Positions 8,889-17,259 of a DNA stretch of 64,000 bases are shown piece after piece. Source of the stretch: Virgifigura sp964551315 (lineage in GTDB: Bacteria > Pseudomonadota > Alphaproteobacteria > Dongiales > Dongiaceae); contig CAZKCM010000017.1 in the NCBI GenBank assembly GCA_964551315.1, positions 7,504-71,503 on the forward strand, written 5' to 3'. Every line of letters begins with the position of its first letter. Positions within the stretch are counted from its first letter, which is position 1. The notes beneath the pieces were generated by a model. That model saw only the letters and a program-made list of their open reading frames with translations, ran no database searches and was not told the origin of the DNA. The position numbers and the translations under genes are program-made.

Positions 8889-9239
8889 CGCCGGCTCTAC
8901 TGCCCTATCCCAGCAAAGGATTCAATCCCGCCACCTCCCGGCGGCAGACGCGATCCAGAGGCAGGGCCGACCCCGGTCTGGAAGTGCGTACCCTATGGCA
9001 CGTCGATACCCCAGTTCTCGCCCCTCCGACGCCAAGTCCGACAGACACCATACAGATCGATGGCTCCCTGTCCAAAGCCTATTGTTTCGATCGTCTAGCA
9101 AGGCACATCTTCGTACTTGGCTGATACCGACCTATAGCTAAGACCGCGAATAATGATGCAGCCGGCATATCGCCTTACGCTAGTATTCATCAACAGGTTC
9201 GGCACGGCGGATCGGCCTCGGTGACAAGGGGGAGCGGCT
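8889..9239. other. Intergenic region between divergent genes, no gene seen
   Basis: These 351 bases separate the minus-strand caspase-fold gene from the plus-strand gene at 9240. The right half (9090-9200) is AT-richer than its surroundings and must hold promoters in both directions. No confident -35/-10 pair or RNA gene was recognised. Confidence 0.4.
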
Positions 9240-9833
9240 ATGGGCATGGGGCAAAGGCTGAACGTCCTGGAGGCGATTCTCGATCGGCTCTGGGTCAAGA
9301 TCTCGCAGAGCAGCTTCGACCTGATGGCGAAAGGCAGCGCCCCTAAGCCGACCGATGCCAAGTATCACGATTTCTGGCGGGAGGTGTCAGGCTATCTGGC
9401 GCAGCTGTCGGTGGTCATGCGGGAGCTCGACAGCTATGAGCACTTGCTCGACCATCGCGCCCGGATTGCCCGGTCCTGTCCCCGGGAGCTGAGGTTCCGC
9501 GCCAACCAGTCGGTCCGTGATCTGGGCGATCGGCGGCAGCAGGTCTACGAAAAGGCGGTGCGGGTCGAGGCTGCGCTTCGGGACCTCTATTTCCGCGGTC
9601 AGACGCCGACCACGAACGACATCATCAAGGCGATCGAGAAGCTGAGCAAGGAAATCGAGGCCGCCGCGGACGTCAAGACGATGATCGAACAGCTTCAGCA
9701 GCACCGGCCGCAGTTCGACGTCTTGACCCAGCAGCGGCCCACCGTTCAAAACGTCCCTTTCTCGTTCGTCATCATGCTGATCGTGCTCTATATCCGCAGC
9801 CGGTCGAAGCCCAAGTCGACGGATACGGATTGA
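9240..9833 (+). CDS. Tail-anchored alpha-helical protein of unknown function
   Basis: The protein has 197 residues and its family is not recognised. GGGGGAG sits just before the ATG. The first ~160 residues are charged and helical, with heptad-like stretches (RRQQVYEKAVRVEAALRDLY; EKLSKEIEAAADVKTMIEQL) that suggest coiled coil. One hydrophobic segment near the C-terminus (VPFSFVIMLIVLYI) is followed by a short basic tail, the layout of a tail-anchored inner-membrane protein facing the cytosol. It is divergent from the caspase-fold gene and converges with the glycosyltransferase gene. No function can be assigned. Confidence 0.6.
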   Translation: MGMGQRLNVLEAILDRLWVKISQSSFDLMAKGSAPKPTDAKYHDFWREVSGYLAQLSVVMRELDSYEHLLDHRARIARSCPRELRFRANQSVRDLGDRRQQVYEKAVRVEAALRDLYFRGQTPTTNDIIKAIEKLSKEIEAAADVKTMIEQLQQHRPQFDVLTQQRPTVQNVPFSFVIMLIVLYIRSRSKPKSTDTD

Positions 9834-9868
9834 GGCCGCTCGCCGTCATCGGGGCCTGTTCGGCGCTC

Positions 9869-11014
9869 TCAGCCTCCTTTCGTCAGGTCGCCGCGGAGCA
9901 GCGCATCCAGCCTCTGGGCAGCCGTGGCGATGTCGTGCTCGGTGGTTGCCGTGGTCCGGGCGTTTTCCGCGAAGGAAGCCCGAAACGATGGCTGGCGCAG
10001 CAGGAAGGCGATTGCGTTGCCGAAGGATTCGATATTGCCTGGCAGGGTCAGCCTGCCGGTCAGTCCGTCGCGGACGATCTCGGCGGCGGCGCCGTCGTCC
10101 TGCCGAGCCACCATCGGCAATCCACACGCCATGCCCAGCAGCATGGCCGCCCTGCTTCCGTCGCCGATCAGGGGGCCAAGGAACAGGTCGCCCGCTACGT
10201 AGAGCGGGATCAGATCTTCGCCCGCGAGAGACGGATATAGCTTCACGCGCGTCTGCGGCAAAGCGCGCAAAGCCGCATTCGCGGCCTCGCAGACCGGGCC
10301 ATCACCGGCAACGATGAGGTTCCAGTCGAGGGGCGACATGCGCGACAGGATCCGCGCCAGATGCCTGATCGATTCCTGGTCCGCCGCGGAATCCGCTCCG
10401 ACCATGGTGATCAGCCAGGGCGCGTCCGCTGCAAGAAGCAGGCGCGAGGCCAGAGCGGCACGATAGCGTGCGCGGTCGCGATAGGCCGCGTCGACCGGCG
10501 CAAGATCGAGGAAGAGGGGCAGCTCGACCAGCCGGTCCGAGCGGTTGATCGGCGGGTGTGCGTCGGCGATTTCAACACGCCCGATCGTGAGGATCGCATC
10601 GGCTGCGGCGAGGACCGAGCGTAACGGCGTTTCGGCAGCACCCGCTCCGGACTCGGACGGGCCGGCTTCCGGCTGAACCACAACGTAAGGAATGCCCAGG
10701 CTGCGGCTGACCGTCGGTCCGAGCCAGTCCGGCGCTCGGTCGGAAACGGCACAGGTAAACCAGGCCTGCGGCCGCTCCTCTGGAGGGCGTCGGTGGTAGC
10801 GGGCGACAAGGCGGTCGGCGAGACGGAGGCCGAGCTCGCGTATGCGCTCGTCTCGGCGCCGGGTGCGGCCGTCGCTCAGGGCACAGAACCGGCAGGCGGG
10901 CCGAACGTCGTGGCCGACCAATCCCAGGGCCGTGCCGAGCAGGCCGGCCGCCCCGGCACCGCCGTGGAGCGGGTCCGGCAGCTTCCCTCCCGGCAGGTAG
11001 AAGGCGATTCGCAT
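9869..11014 (-). CDS. Glycosyltransferase, GT-B fold (GT4-like)
   Basis: The protein has 381 residues. The C-terminal half follows the GT4 pattern: a nucleotide-sugar domain with WLITMVGADSAADQES, WNLIVAGDGP, VKLYPSLAGEDLIPLYVAGDLFLGP, then MACGLPMVARQDDGAAAEIVRDGLTG, where the acidic-rich loop normally contacts the sugar nucleotide. The N-terminal half starts MRIAFYLPGGKLPDPLHGGAG, as in many GT4 acceptor domains. The sugar and acceptor cannot be told from sequence. The gene stands alone, with no other polysaccharide genes nearby, so a link to the flanking T6SS is not evident. Confidence 0.75.
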   Translation of the reverse strand: MRIAFYLPGGKLPDPLHGGAGAAGLLGTALGLVGHDVRPACRFCALSDGRTRRRDERIRELGLRLADRLVARYHRRPPEERPQAWFTCAVSDRAPDWLGPTVSRSLGIPYVVVQPEAGPSESGAGAAETPLRSVLAAADAILTIGRVEIADAHPPINRSDRLVELPLFLDLAPVDAAYRDRARYRAALASRLLLAADAPWLITMVGADSAADQESIRHLARILSRMSPLDWNLIVAGDGPVCEAANAALRALPQTRVKLYPSLAGEDLIPLYVAGDLFLGPLIGDGSRAAMLLGMACGLPMVARQDDGAAAEIVRDGLTGRLTLPGNIESFGNAIAFLLRQPSFRASFAENARTTATTEHDIATAAQRLDALLRGDLTKGG

Positions 11015-11065
11015 GGGCCCTCGTGTTATGGCCTCAACGCTAGGGCGCCAACCGCTGGCGCTTGA

Positions 11066-11080
11066 TGCGGCAAGGCATTC
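11066..11080 (+). repeat. 15-base repeat, copy 1 (upstream of tssA)
   Basis: GCGGCAAGGCATTCA occurs here and again, identically, at 12558-12572 upstream of tssB. Both copies lie in T6SS intergenic DNA, each followed downstream by a TTGC/GCAA-type inverted repeat. Confidence 0.5.
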
Positions 11081-11198
11081 AATACCGGGCGGACCGGTTT
11101 ACGCAACGCCGCGGACAAAGAATTCCACCGGATCACCGGCTCAATTGTTTTTCAAAGCTGGCGTGCCGGGCCAAATTCCTACAATATAGCGAGCGGGA

Positions 11199-11209
11199 CT
11201 TGCGGCAAT
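11199..11209. promoter_or_regulatory. Inverted repeat TTGC-G-GCAA upstream of tssA
   Basis: CTTGCGGCAAT contains the arms TTGC and GCAA around one base. It resembles the ATTGC-N2-GYAAT sites upstream of tssB and hcp and may be a weaker version of the same operator. Confidence 0.35.
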
Positions 11210-11352
11210 ATGCGGGGGTGAGCCGTAGACGGACGGCGTGTCCATCGCCGGGTTCGTCCTCGCAGGATTGCCTTTATTCTGGCAGGGAGCGGACTGGCCC
11301 CGGAGCGCGGCGCGGACTACGGTCACATGCCGCGGCGGGGCGCGCGAAAGAC

Positions 11353-12486
11353 ATGGCATCGCCTGACATTCTCGACTTCGAAGCGCTGGTCGCACCCATC
11401 GCGGGGGAGATGCCGACCGGCCAGGACCTTCGGCAGGACTCCTCACCCAACCCCGTCTACTATCGGCTCAAGGACGCACGCTCCGCTGCGCGCGCGGCGG
11501 AGCGCAGCATGGAGGCGTTCGACGAGTCCGAACTCGACGGCGGGGCGGGCGGGGTGGTCCAGGAATGGCGCACCATTCTGGATCTGGCCCCCCGCGTCCT
11601 GGCGGAGCAATCAAAGGACCTCGAGATCACCGCTTGGCTCATCGAGGCCCTGGTGCGCGTGCACGGTTTCGCGGGCCTCCGTGACGGCTTCCGGCTTGCC
11701 CGTGAGCTGGTCGAGAGATTTTGGGACGGCCTCTATCCGGCCGAGGACGAGGACGGAGTGGTCACGAAGGTGGCGCCGCTCGCCGGATTGAACGGAGAGG
11801 GCGCGGACGGGACCCTCATCCAGCCGATCCGCAAGGTGCCGATCACCGGCAGCCCGGACCTCGGCTCCTACGGTCTGTGGCACCACGAACAGGCATCGAA
11901 GCTGCTGGAGCTTCCGGAAGACAAGCGGGCGCAGCGCATAGCGGCCGGCGCGACCACCCTGGAGCAGTTCGAGGCGAGCGCACGGGCAACGCCGGCGAGC
12001 TTCTATCGTAGCGTCATTCCGGACCTCGAAGAGTGTCGGGCGGAGTACGGCAGGCTCAACGCCGCTCTACAGGAGCGATGCGGCGCCGACGCGCCACCGT
12101 CTTCCAGGATCGACGGCATGCTGCGCGCCGCGCTGGAGATCCTCCAGGTCTTCGGGAAGGACGCGCTTGCCCAGGATGGCGCCGGTGCCGGTGACGAGGA
12201 TGCGGCGGCGCCGGTTACCGGGGCGGGCCAGCCCGCTTCGGCAACTGCCTCGGTATCGGTAGAGGGCCAGATCCGGACGCGGGAGGATGCGTTCCGGACG
12301 CTGCAGAAGGTCGCGGAGTTCTTCCGTCAGACGGAACCCCATTCGCCGATCTCCTATACGCTCGAAGACGTCGTCCGGCGTGGCCGGATGCCGCTGCCTG
12401 CGCTTCTGGCGGAGTTGATGCCGGACCAGGAGGCGCGCCGAACCTTCCTCGTGGCGGCCGGGATCAAACCGCCGGAGGAAGCGTAA
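11353..12486 (+). CDS. tssA: T6SS protein TssA (ImpA family)
   Basis: The protein has 377 residues, counted from the ATG that gives MASPDILDFEAL, where ImpA-family proteins begin; the frame is open further upstream without similarity. The N-terminal ImpA_N domain (~1-190) is visible (LVAPIAGEMPTGQDLR, WRTILDLAPRVL, FWDGLYPAEDEDG). The short C-terminal domain ends with REDAFRTLQKVAEFFRQTEPHSPISYTLEDVVRRGRMPL, conserved in TssA. TssA caps the growing tail and coordinates baseplate and sheath assembly in the cytosol. It opens the T6SS locus and is followed by a 199-base gap before tssB. Confidence 0.92.
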   Translation: MASPDILDFEALVAPIAGEMPTGQDLRQDSSPNPVYYRLKDARSAARAAERSMEAFDESELDGGAGGVVQEWRTILDLAPRVLAEQSKDLEITAWLIEALVRVHGFAGLRDGFRLARELVERFWDGLYPAEDEDGVVTKVAPLAGLNGEGADGTLIQPIRKVPITGSPDLGSYGLWHHEQASKLLELPEDKRAQRIAAGATTLEQFEASARATPASFYRSVIPDLEECRAEYGRLNAALQERCGADAPPSSRIDGMLRAALEILQVFGKDALAQDGAGAGDEDAAAPVTGAGQPASATASVSVEGQIRTREDAFRTLQKVAEFFRQTEPHSPISYTLEDVVRRGRMPLPALLAELMPDQEARRTFLVAAGIKPPEEA

Positions 12487-12497
12487 ATTGCGCCAAT
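12487..12497. promoter_or_regulatory. Inverted repeat ATTG-CGC-CAAT before tssB
   Basis: A perfect 4-3-4 inverted repeat directly after the tssA stop codon. It is the first of several ATTG/CAAT-armed repeats in the tssA-tssB gap. Confidence 0.3.
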
Positions 12498-12557
12498 TGC
12501 CCATGTTCTAATTGTGCGAAGACCTGCGGTTTGTTAAAAAACCCCGACGAGCGTTTG

Positions 12558-12572
12558 GCGGCAAGGCATTCA
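12558..12572 (+). repeat. 15-base repeat, copy 2 (upstream of tssB)
   Basis: Identical to 11066-11080 upstream of tssA (GCGGCAAGGCATTCA). It lies 113 bases before the tssB start codon. Confidence 0.5.
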
Positions 12573-12612
12573 GGGTGCGTTTGAGACCTGAGAAGGCCAT
12601 AATATTCCGCTA

Positions 12613-12647
12613 ATTGCAGGTAATTTCGTTTCCGTAGATTGGCAATC
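12613..12647. promoter_or_regulatory. Candidate T6SS operators upstream of tssB
   Basis: ATTGC-AG-GTAAT (12613-12624) and the palindrome GATTG-G-CAATC (12637-12647) stand 38-73 bases before tssB, next to an AT-rich TAATATT tract at 12600-12606. The first matches the two sites upstream of hcp. Together they suggest a promoter for the sheath genes controlled by a shared factor. Confidence 0.4.
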
Positions 12648-12685
12648 GTTCCGTCGTCGACGGCGGTATTGCTTGGAGGGGGGGC

Positions 12686-13219
12686 ATGGCAAGTATTCAC
12701 GACAAGCTCGAACGCGTTCGTAAGCCGCGTGTTCACATCAGCTATCAGGTGGAGACCGAAGGGGCGATGCTCGAGCGGGAGCTGCCCTTCGTCGTCGGCG
12801 TTCTCGGTGATTTCTCCGGCGATCCGACCGAGCCTCTGAAGCCGCTCAAGGACCGCAAGTTCGTTCAGATCGACCGCGACAACTTCAACGACATCATGGC
12901 GCGAATGACGCCCGGCCTGAACCTCAAGGTCGAGAATACGCTCAAGGGCGACGGCAGCGAGATGGCCGTGAACCTGAAGTTCCGGTCGATGGACGATTTC
13001 AATCCGGCCAATGTGGTCGAACAGGTTCCGGCGCTCAAGAAGCTGCTGGAAACCCGCAACCATCTCAGGGATTTGATGACGAAGATCGATCGGTCGGAGG
13101 ACCTGGAGGCCGTCTTGGAGCGCGTGCTGCAGAACAGCGAAGAACTGAAGCAGTTTTCGGCGGCGCTCGGGGTCGAGGGATCGTCCGGCGAGGATAGCGA
13201 GAAGGAGGGCGGACAATGA
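12686..13219 (+). CDS. tssB: T6SS contractile sheath small subunit TssB
   Basis: The protein has 177 residues. The start is preceded by GGAGGGGGG. Family landmarks are visible: IHDKLERVRKPRVHISYQVETEGA, LPFVVGVLGDFSG, KFVQIDRDNFNDIM, and VNLKFRSMDDFNPANVVEQVPAL, with an acidic C-terminal tail. TssB and TssC form the cytosolic sheath that contracts to drive the Hcp tube out. TssC starts inside its stop codon (ATGA), a translational coupling that suits the 1:1 subunit ratio. TagJ, encoded three genes downstream, is known to bind TssB in some systems. Confidence 0.96.
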   Translation: MASIHDKLERVRKPRVHISYQVETEGAMLERELPFVVGVLGDFSGDPTEPLKPLKDRKFVQIDRDNFNDIMARMTPGLNLKVENTLKGDGSEMAVNLKFRSMDDFNPANVVEQVPALKKLLETRNHLRDLMTKIDRSEDLEAVLERVLQNSEELKQFSAALGVEGSSGEDSEKEGGQ

Positions 13220-14712
13220 GCGCTGCCGAAGTGTCCGGCCAGGCCGAAGCCGCGGCCGCCAAAACGGAAACGGAGGTCAGTCTGCTTGATCAGGCGATCT
13301 CTGCCACCAAGCAGACCGAGCCCGAGCACGCCCAGGAACTCCTGCGGACGCTGACCGAGGAGGCGCTGAAGGGCACCGTCACCTACAGCAAGAATCTGAC
13401 CGTCACGCTGAACAAGGCGATCGCCGCGATCGACGAGCAGATGTCGAAGCAGCTCGCGGCGATCATGCACCATCCGTCCTTTACGAAGCTCGAAGGGACG
13501 TGGCGCGGGCTGCATTACCTGGTGATGAACTCGGAAACCAGCGCGACGCTGAAGATCCGCGTCTTGAACATCTCGAAGCGCGAACTCTACAAGGACCTTT
13601 CCAAGGCCGTGGAGTTCGACCAGAGCCAGATCTTCAAGAAGATATACGAGAACGAGTTCGGCACTCCGGGCGGTGAGCCTTACGGGGCGCTGATCGGCGA
13701 TTACGAGTTCACAAACCATCCCGAAGACATCGAGCTCCTGAGCAGCATGTCGAATGTCGCCGCGGCCGCGTTTGCGCCCTTCATTTCGGCGGCGAGCCCG
13801 AAGCTCTTCGGGTTCGAGAGCTACACCGAGCTGTCGAAGCCGCGGGATCTGGAGAAGATCTTCGAATCCGCCGAATATGCGAAGTGGCGGAGCTTCCGCG
13901 AGAGCGAGGACTCCCGGTTCGTCACGCTGGCGATGCCGCGCGTGCTCGCCCGTCTGCCTTACGGCGAGGCGACGAAGCCGGTCGAGGAGTTCGGCTTCGA
14001 AGAGGCTCCGAAGGACGAGCGCGGTGCGGCCAAACCGATGGCGCACGACGATTACTGCTGGATGAACGCCGCCTATGTGCTGGGCGGTCGCCTCACCGAT
14101 GCCTTTGCTCAGCATGGTTGGTGCACGGCGATCCGCGGCGCCGAAGGCGGCGGCAAAGTGGATAATCTGCCCACCCATGTCTTCATCAGCGACGATGGCG
14201 ATCCGGACCAGAAGTGTCCGACGGAGATCGGCATCACCGATCGTCGCGAGGCGGAGCTGAGCAAGCTCGGTTTCCTGCCGTTGTGCCATTACAAGAACAC
14301 CGACTATGCCGTCTTCTTCGGCTCGCAGACGACGCAGAAGCCGAAGAAGTACGACCGGCCGGAGGCAACGGCCAATGCCGCCATTTCGGCCCGGCTGCCC
14401 TACATCATGGCGACGTCGCGGTTCGCCCATTACCTGAAGGTTATGGCGCGCGACAAGATCGGGTCGTTCATGGAGGCCTCGGACTGCGAGGCTTGGCTTA
14501 ACCGCTGGATCAACAACTACGTCAACGCCAACGAGGATGCGGGCCAGGAGATGAAGGCCAAGTATCCGTTGCGCGAAGCCAAGGTCGTGGTGAAGGAGAT
14601 TCCCGGCAAGCCGGGCTCGTACAACGCCGTTGCCTGGATGCGGCCCTGGCTGCAGATGGAGGAACTCACGACCTCGCTGCGGATGGTCGCGCGGATCCCG
14701 CAGCTGGGCTGA
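13216..14712 (+). CDS. tssC: T6SS contractile sheath large subunit TssC
   Basis: The protein has 498 residues, the usual TssC length. Hallmarks include MHHPSFTKLEGTWRGLHYLV, EFDQSQIFKKIYENEFGTPGGEPYGALIGDYEF, RFVTLAMPRVLARLPYG, CWMNAAYVLGGRLTDAF and RFAHYLKVMARDKIGS. With TssB it builds the sheath that surrounds the Hcp tube, and ClpV recycles it. It is coupled to tssB by a 4-base overlap and is followed by a strong hairpin and then a second, divergent tssC copy. Confidence 0.96.
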   Translation: MSAAEVSGQAEAAAAKTETEVSLLDQAISATKQTEPEHAQELLRTLTEEALKGTVTYSKNLTVTLNKAIAAIDEQMSKQLAAIMHHPSFTKLEGTWRGLHYLVMNSETSATLKIRVLNISKRELYKDLSKAVEFDQSQIFKKIYENEFGTPGGEPYGALIGDYEFTNHPEDIELLSSMSNVAAAAFAPFISAASPKLFGFESYTELSKPRDLEKIFESAEYAKWRSFRESEDSRFVTLAMPRVLARLPYGEATKPVEEFGFEEAPKDERGAAKPMAHDDYCWMNAAYVLGGRLTDAFAQHGWCTAIRGAEGGGKVDNLPTHVFISDDGDPDQKCPTEIGITDRREAELSKLGFLPLCHYKNTDYAVFFGSQTTQKPKKYDRPEATANAAISARLPYIMATSRFAHYLKVMARDKIGSFMEASDCEAWLNRWINNYVNANEDAGQEMKAKYPLREAKVVVKEIPGKPGSYNAVAWMRPWLQMEELTTSLRMVARIPQLG

Positions 14713-14721
14713 TCCGCCGGA

Positions 14722-14755
14722 CGAAGCTCGCTTTCGCCATCGGCGAACGGCTTCG
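14722..14755 (+). terminator. Hairpin after tssC (attenuator or processing site)
   Basis: An outer stem CGAAGC/GCTTCG (14722-14727 with 14750-14755) encloses an inner stem TTCGCC/GGCGAA with a three-base loop; GTTTGATTT follows. It lies ten bases after the tssC stop. Its position suggests partial termination or mRNA stabilisation, keeping tssBC levels above those of downstream genes. Confidence 0.45.
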
Positions 14756-14850
14756 GTTTGATTTCGCGTCGCGTCCGGCCTGTCTCCCGCGGACGGGCCG
14801 GGCGCGAAACCCGCAGCTACGCAAAGCGATCAAGCGGAACTGGGCCGAGC

Positions 14851-16410
14851 ATGACAGCAGAGTCAGCGGAGGTGGAGGACGGGGCGCCCGATGGGTCCCG
14901 GACTCCCGCTGGCGGTTCGTCGCCTCCATCTGCCGGCGGAACGGATGGACCCATCCGCGAAGAAGTGCTCGCGGCAGCATCCGGCAGCGACGCGGACGGA
15001 ACGCGCCTGGACCGCTTTCTTGCGGAGCGCTCCTGGCCCCACGCCTTGCGTCTATGGTTCGGCACGCTGGCGGCGCCTTACGACCGAAGCCGGATCCTTA
15101 GGGCGCTCGACCGCGACATCGCGGCAATCGACCGGCTGCTTTCCGACCAGGTGAATGCCATCCTGCACCACCCGCGGCTGCAGCGGCTCGAGGCGTCGTG
15201 GCGCGGTCTTCGTTATCTCGTGGACATCGCCGACGGGGTCGATGGCGTCAAGATCCGCCTCCTCAGCGCGACCTGGGCCGAGCTCTGCCGCGATCTGGAG
15301 CGCGCGATCGAGTTCGACCAAAGCCAGCTCTTCGAGAAGATTTACAGCGAAGAGTTCGGCATGCCGGGCGGCGAGCCCTTCGGCGTGCTGATCGGCGATT
15401 ACGAGGTCCAGCATCGCCGCGGACCCGACCATCCGACCGACGATGTGGCGGCACTGAAGGCGCTGTCCAACGTGGCTGCGGCCGCGTTCGCGCCGGTCAT
15501 TCTCGGGTGCACGCCCCAGATGTTCGGCCTCGACAGCTTCTCGGAGCTCGGTCTGCCGCTCGATCTGCAGGCGACCTTCCGGCAGCGCGAATACGACCGC
15601 TGGAAAGGTTTTCAGGAGAGCGAGGATGCGCGCTTCGTCGGTCTTACGGTGCCGCGCCTGCTGATCCGCCGCCCCCACCGGGACGACGGATCGCGCGTCG
15701 ACGGATTCCGTTTCCGCGAGGATGTGGGGGAAGGCCATCTGTGGTGCAACGCGGCCTATGCCTTTGCCGCCGTCCTCATCCAAGCCTTCGCGGCCTCCGG
15801 CTGGTTTGCGGATATCCGGGGCGCCCGGCGCGACGTTCTCGGCGGTGGAATCGTCGTCGGGCTGCCGGTCGAATCCTTTGAGACCGACAAGCCGGGCATT
15901 GCCATCAAGTACTCGACCGACGTCTCGATTTCGGAGACGCGCGAGAAGGAGTTGAGCGACCTCGGTTTCATTCCGCTGAGCAAGGCGGCGAACACGGAAT
16001 ATTCCGTGTTCTACGGCAACCAGTCGGCGCAGCTCCCGAGGCGCTACGAGGATCCCGTCGCCACCGTGAATGCACGGCTGTCGACGATGCTGCAGTACAT
16101 AATGTGCGTCTCCCGCTTCGCCCATTACATCAAGGTCATCGGCCGCGACCGGATCGGCTCTTTCACTACGCCGGAAGCCTGCGAGACGTTCTTGCAGAAC
16201 TGGCTGCACAACTACTGCACGGGCAACGACGATGCCTCGCCCGAGTTAAAGGCTCGCTATCCGCTGCGCGCCGGAAACGTTCGGGTTCGCGAGGCGCCGG
16301 GCAGACCGGGCATCTACCATTGCACGGTGCATCTTCAGCCGCACTTCCAGCTCGACCAGGTCTTGTCGGCTTTCAAGCTCGTCACCGAATTGGCCCCGGA
16401 GCGGGCTTAG
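14851..16410 (+). CDS. tssC: Second TssC paralogue (TssC-like sheath/baseplate-associated protein)
   Basis: The protein has 519 residues from the ATG giving MTAESAEVE; the frame is open a further 31 codons upstream, so the start is not certain. After a disordered N-terminal stretch (~1-55) it aligns along its length with the preceding TssC: ILHHPRLQRLEASWRGLRYLV, EFDQSQLFEKIYSEEFGMPGGEPFGVLIGDYEV, CNAAYAFAAVLIQAF and RFAHYIKVIGRDRIGS. Paired tssC genes are known in alphaproteobacterial T6SS loci (tssC40/tssC41 of Agrobacterium). The N-terminal extension and diverged middle suggest a specialised role rather than a spare sheath subunit, but which is unknown. Confidence 0.9.
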   Translation: MTAESAEVEDGAPDGSRTPAGGSSPPSAGGTDGPIREEVLAAASGSDADGTRLDRFLAERSWPHALRLWFGTLAAPYDRSRILRALDRDIAAIDRLLSDQVNAILHHPRLQRLEASWRGLRYLVDIADGVDGVKIRLLSATWAELCRDLERAIEFDQSQLFEKIYSEEFGMPGGEPFGVLIGDYEVQHRRGPDHPTDDVAALKALSNVAAAAFAPVILGCTPQMFGLDSFSELGLPLDLQATFRQREYDRWKGFQESEDARFVGLTVPRLLIRRPHRDDGSRVDGFRFREDVGEGHLWCNAAYAFAAVLIQAFAASGWFADIRGARRDVLGGGIVVGLPVESFETDKPGIAIKYSTDVSISETREKELSDLGFIPLSKAANTEYSVFYGNQSAQLPRRYEDPVATVNARLSTMLQYIMCVSRFAHYIKVIGRDRIGSFTTPEACETFLQNWLHNYCTGNDDASPELKARYPLRAGNVRVREAPGRPGIYHCTVHLQPHFQLDQVLSAFKLVTELAPERA

Positions 16411-16428
16411 CAGCGAGGAAACCCCACC

Positions 16429-17247
16429 ATGACGCTCGGCGCGAAGGAACATTTCGAAGCAGGCCGTCTCAAAGAAGCCATTCAGGCGATGACCGCCGAG
16501 GTCAAGGGCCATCCAACGGACGCAAATCGGCGCGTCTTCCTTGCGGAGCTTCTTTGCTTCGCAGGCAACCTGGAGCGGGCGGACTTGCAGCTCGACGTAC
16601 TGACCGAACAGGACCCCAAGGCGGCGGTCGGCATCGCACTGTTCCGTCAGCTCGTCCGGGCCGACCTGGCGCGCCGGCAGTTCTTTACCGAGGGCCGAAT
16701 GCCGGAGCTCGTCGGGCCTGTCTCGCCCGGCCTGCGGCTCCATCTCGAGGCCTCCATCCGACTGCGCGAGAATGATCCGGCCGCGGCCGCGCGCCTCCTC
16801 GCCGAGGCCGAGGAGCAGCGCGTGCCCGTCAGCGGCACCTGCGACGGGCAGGCATTCGACGACATGCGCGATCTCGACGACCTGACGGCGTCCTTCTTCG
16901 AGGTGCTCACCAGCACGGGAAAGTACTACTGGATCCCGATCGACAGCGTGGTCTCGCTGGAGTTCCGGCCCCCGGAGCGGGCGCGTGACCTGCTGTGGCG
17001 GCGCGCACATATGGTCGTGGCCGACGGCCCGGAGGGCGAGGTCTATCTGCCGGCAATCTACTGCGCGGGTGGCGGCGCGGCCGAAGAAGAGCTGGAGGAC
17101 CGTGCCCGGCTCGGCCGGGTGACGGAATGGATCGGCGGAGAGGATGCGCCGGTCCGGGGGATCGGGCAGCGCAGCTTCCTGGTCGGCGATGGCAGCAAGG
17201 CCATCATGGAGATCTCCCGGATCGAGTTCGACAGGGCCGCCGGCTGA
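16429..17247 (+). CDS. tagJ: T6SS accessory protein TagJ (ImpE/SciE family)
   Basis: The protein has 272 residues. The N-terminal half has TPR-like helices (AGRLKEAIQAMTAEVKGHPTDANRRVFLAELLCFAGNLERADLQLDVL). The C-terminal half carries the ImpE signature: LTASFFEVLTSTGKYYWIPID, SLEFRPPERARDLLWRRA, and VRGIGQRSFLVGDG. In studied systems TagJ binds the N-terminal helix of TssB and modulates ClpV-mediated sheath disassembly. It sits 18 bases after the second tssC and 12 bases before tssE. Confidence 0.92.
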   Translation: MTLGAKEHFEAGRLKEAIQAMTAEVKGHPTDANRRVFLAELLCFAGNLERADLQLDVLTEQDPKAAVGIALFRQLVRADLARRQFFTEGRMPELVGPVSPGLRLHLEASIRLRENDPAAAARLLAEAEEQRVPVSGTCDGQAFDDMRDLDDLTASFFEVLTSTGKYYWIPIDSVVSLEFRPPERARDLLWRRAHMVVADGPEGEVYLPAIYCAGGGAAEEELEDRARLGRVTEWIGGEDAPVRGIGQRSFLVGDGSKAIMEISRIEFDRAAG

Positions 17248-17259
17248 CCGACGCCGACC

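Larger units (their letters stand above)
11015..11352. other. Intergenic region upstream of the T6SS operon
   Basis: These 338 bases lie between the divergent glycosyltransferase and tssA genes and contain no convincing gene. They hold one copy of a 15-base repeat shared with the tssB upstream region (11066-11080), AT-rich tracts near 11140-11190, and the inverted repeat CTTGC-G-GCAAT (11199-11209). This is the probable promoter region of the T6SS locus. Confidence 0.5.

Noticed and set aside
12487..12685. Sigma-54 (-24/-12) promoter before tssB or hcp
   Set aside because: TTGC and GGC elements occur, but no TGGCAC-N5-TTGC arrangement with correct spacing was found.
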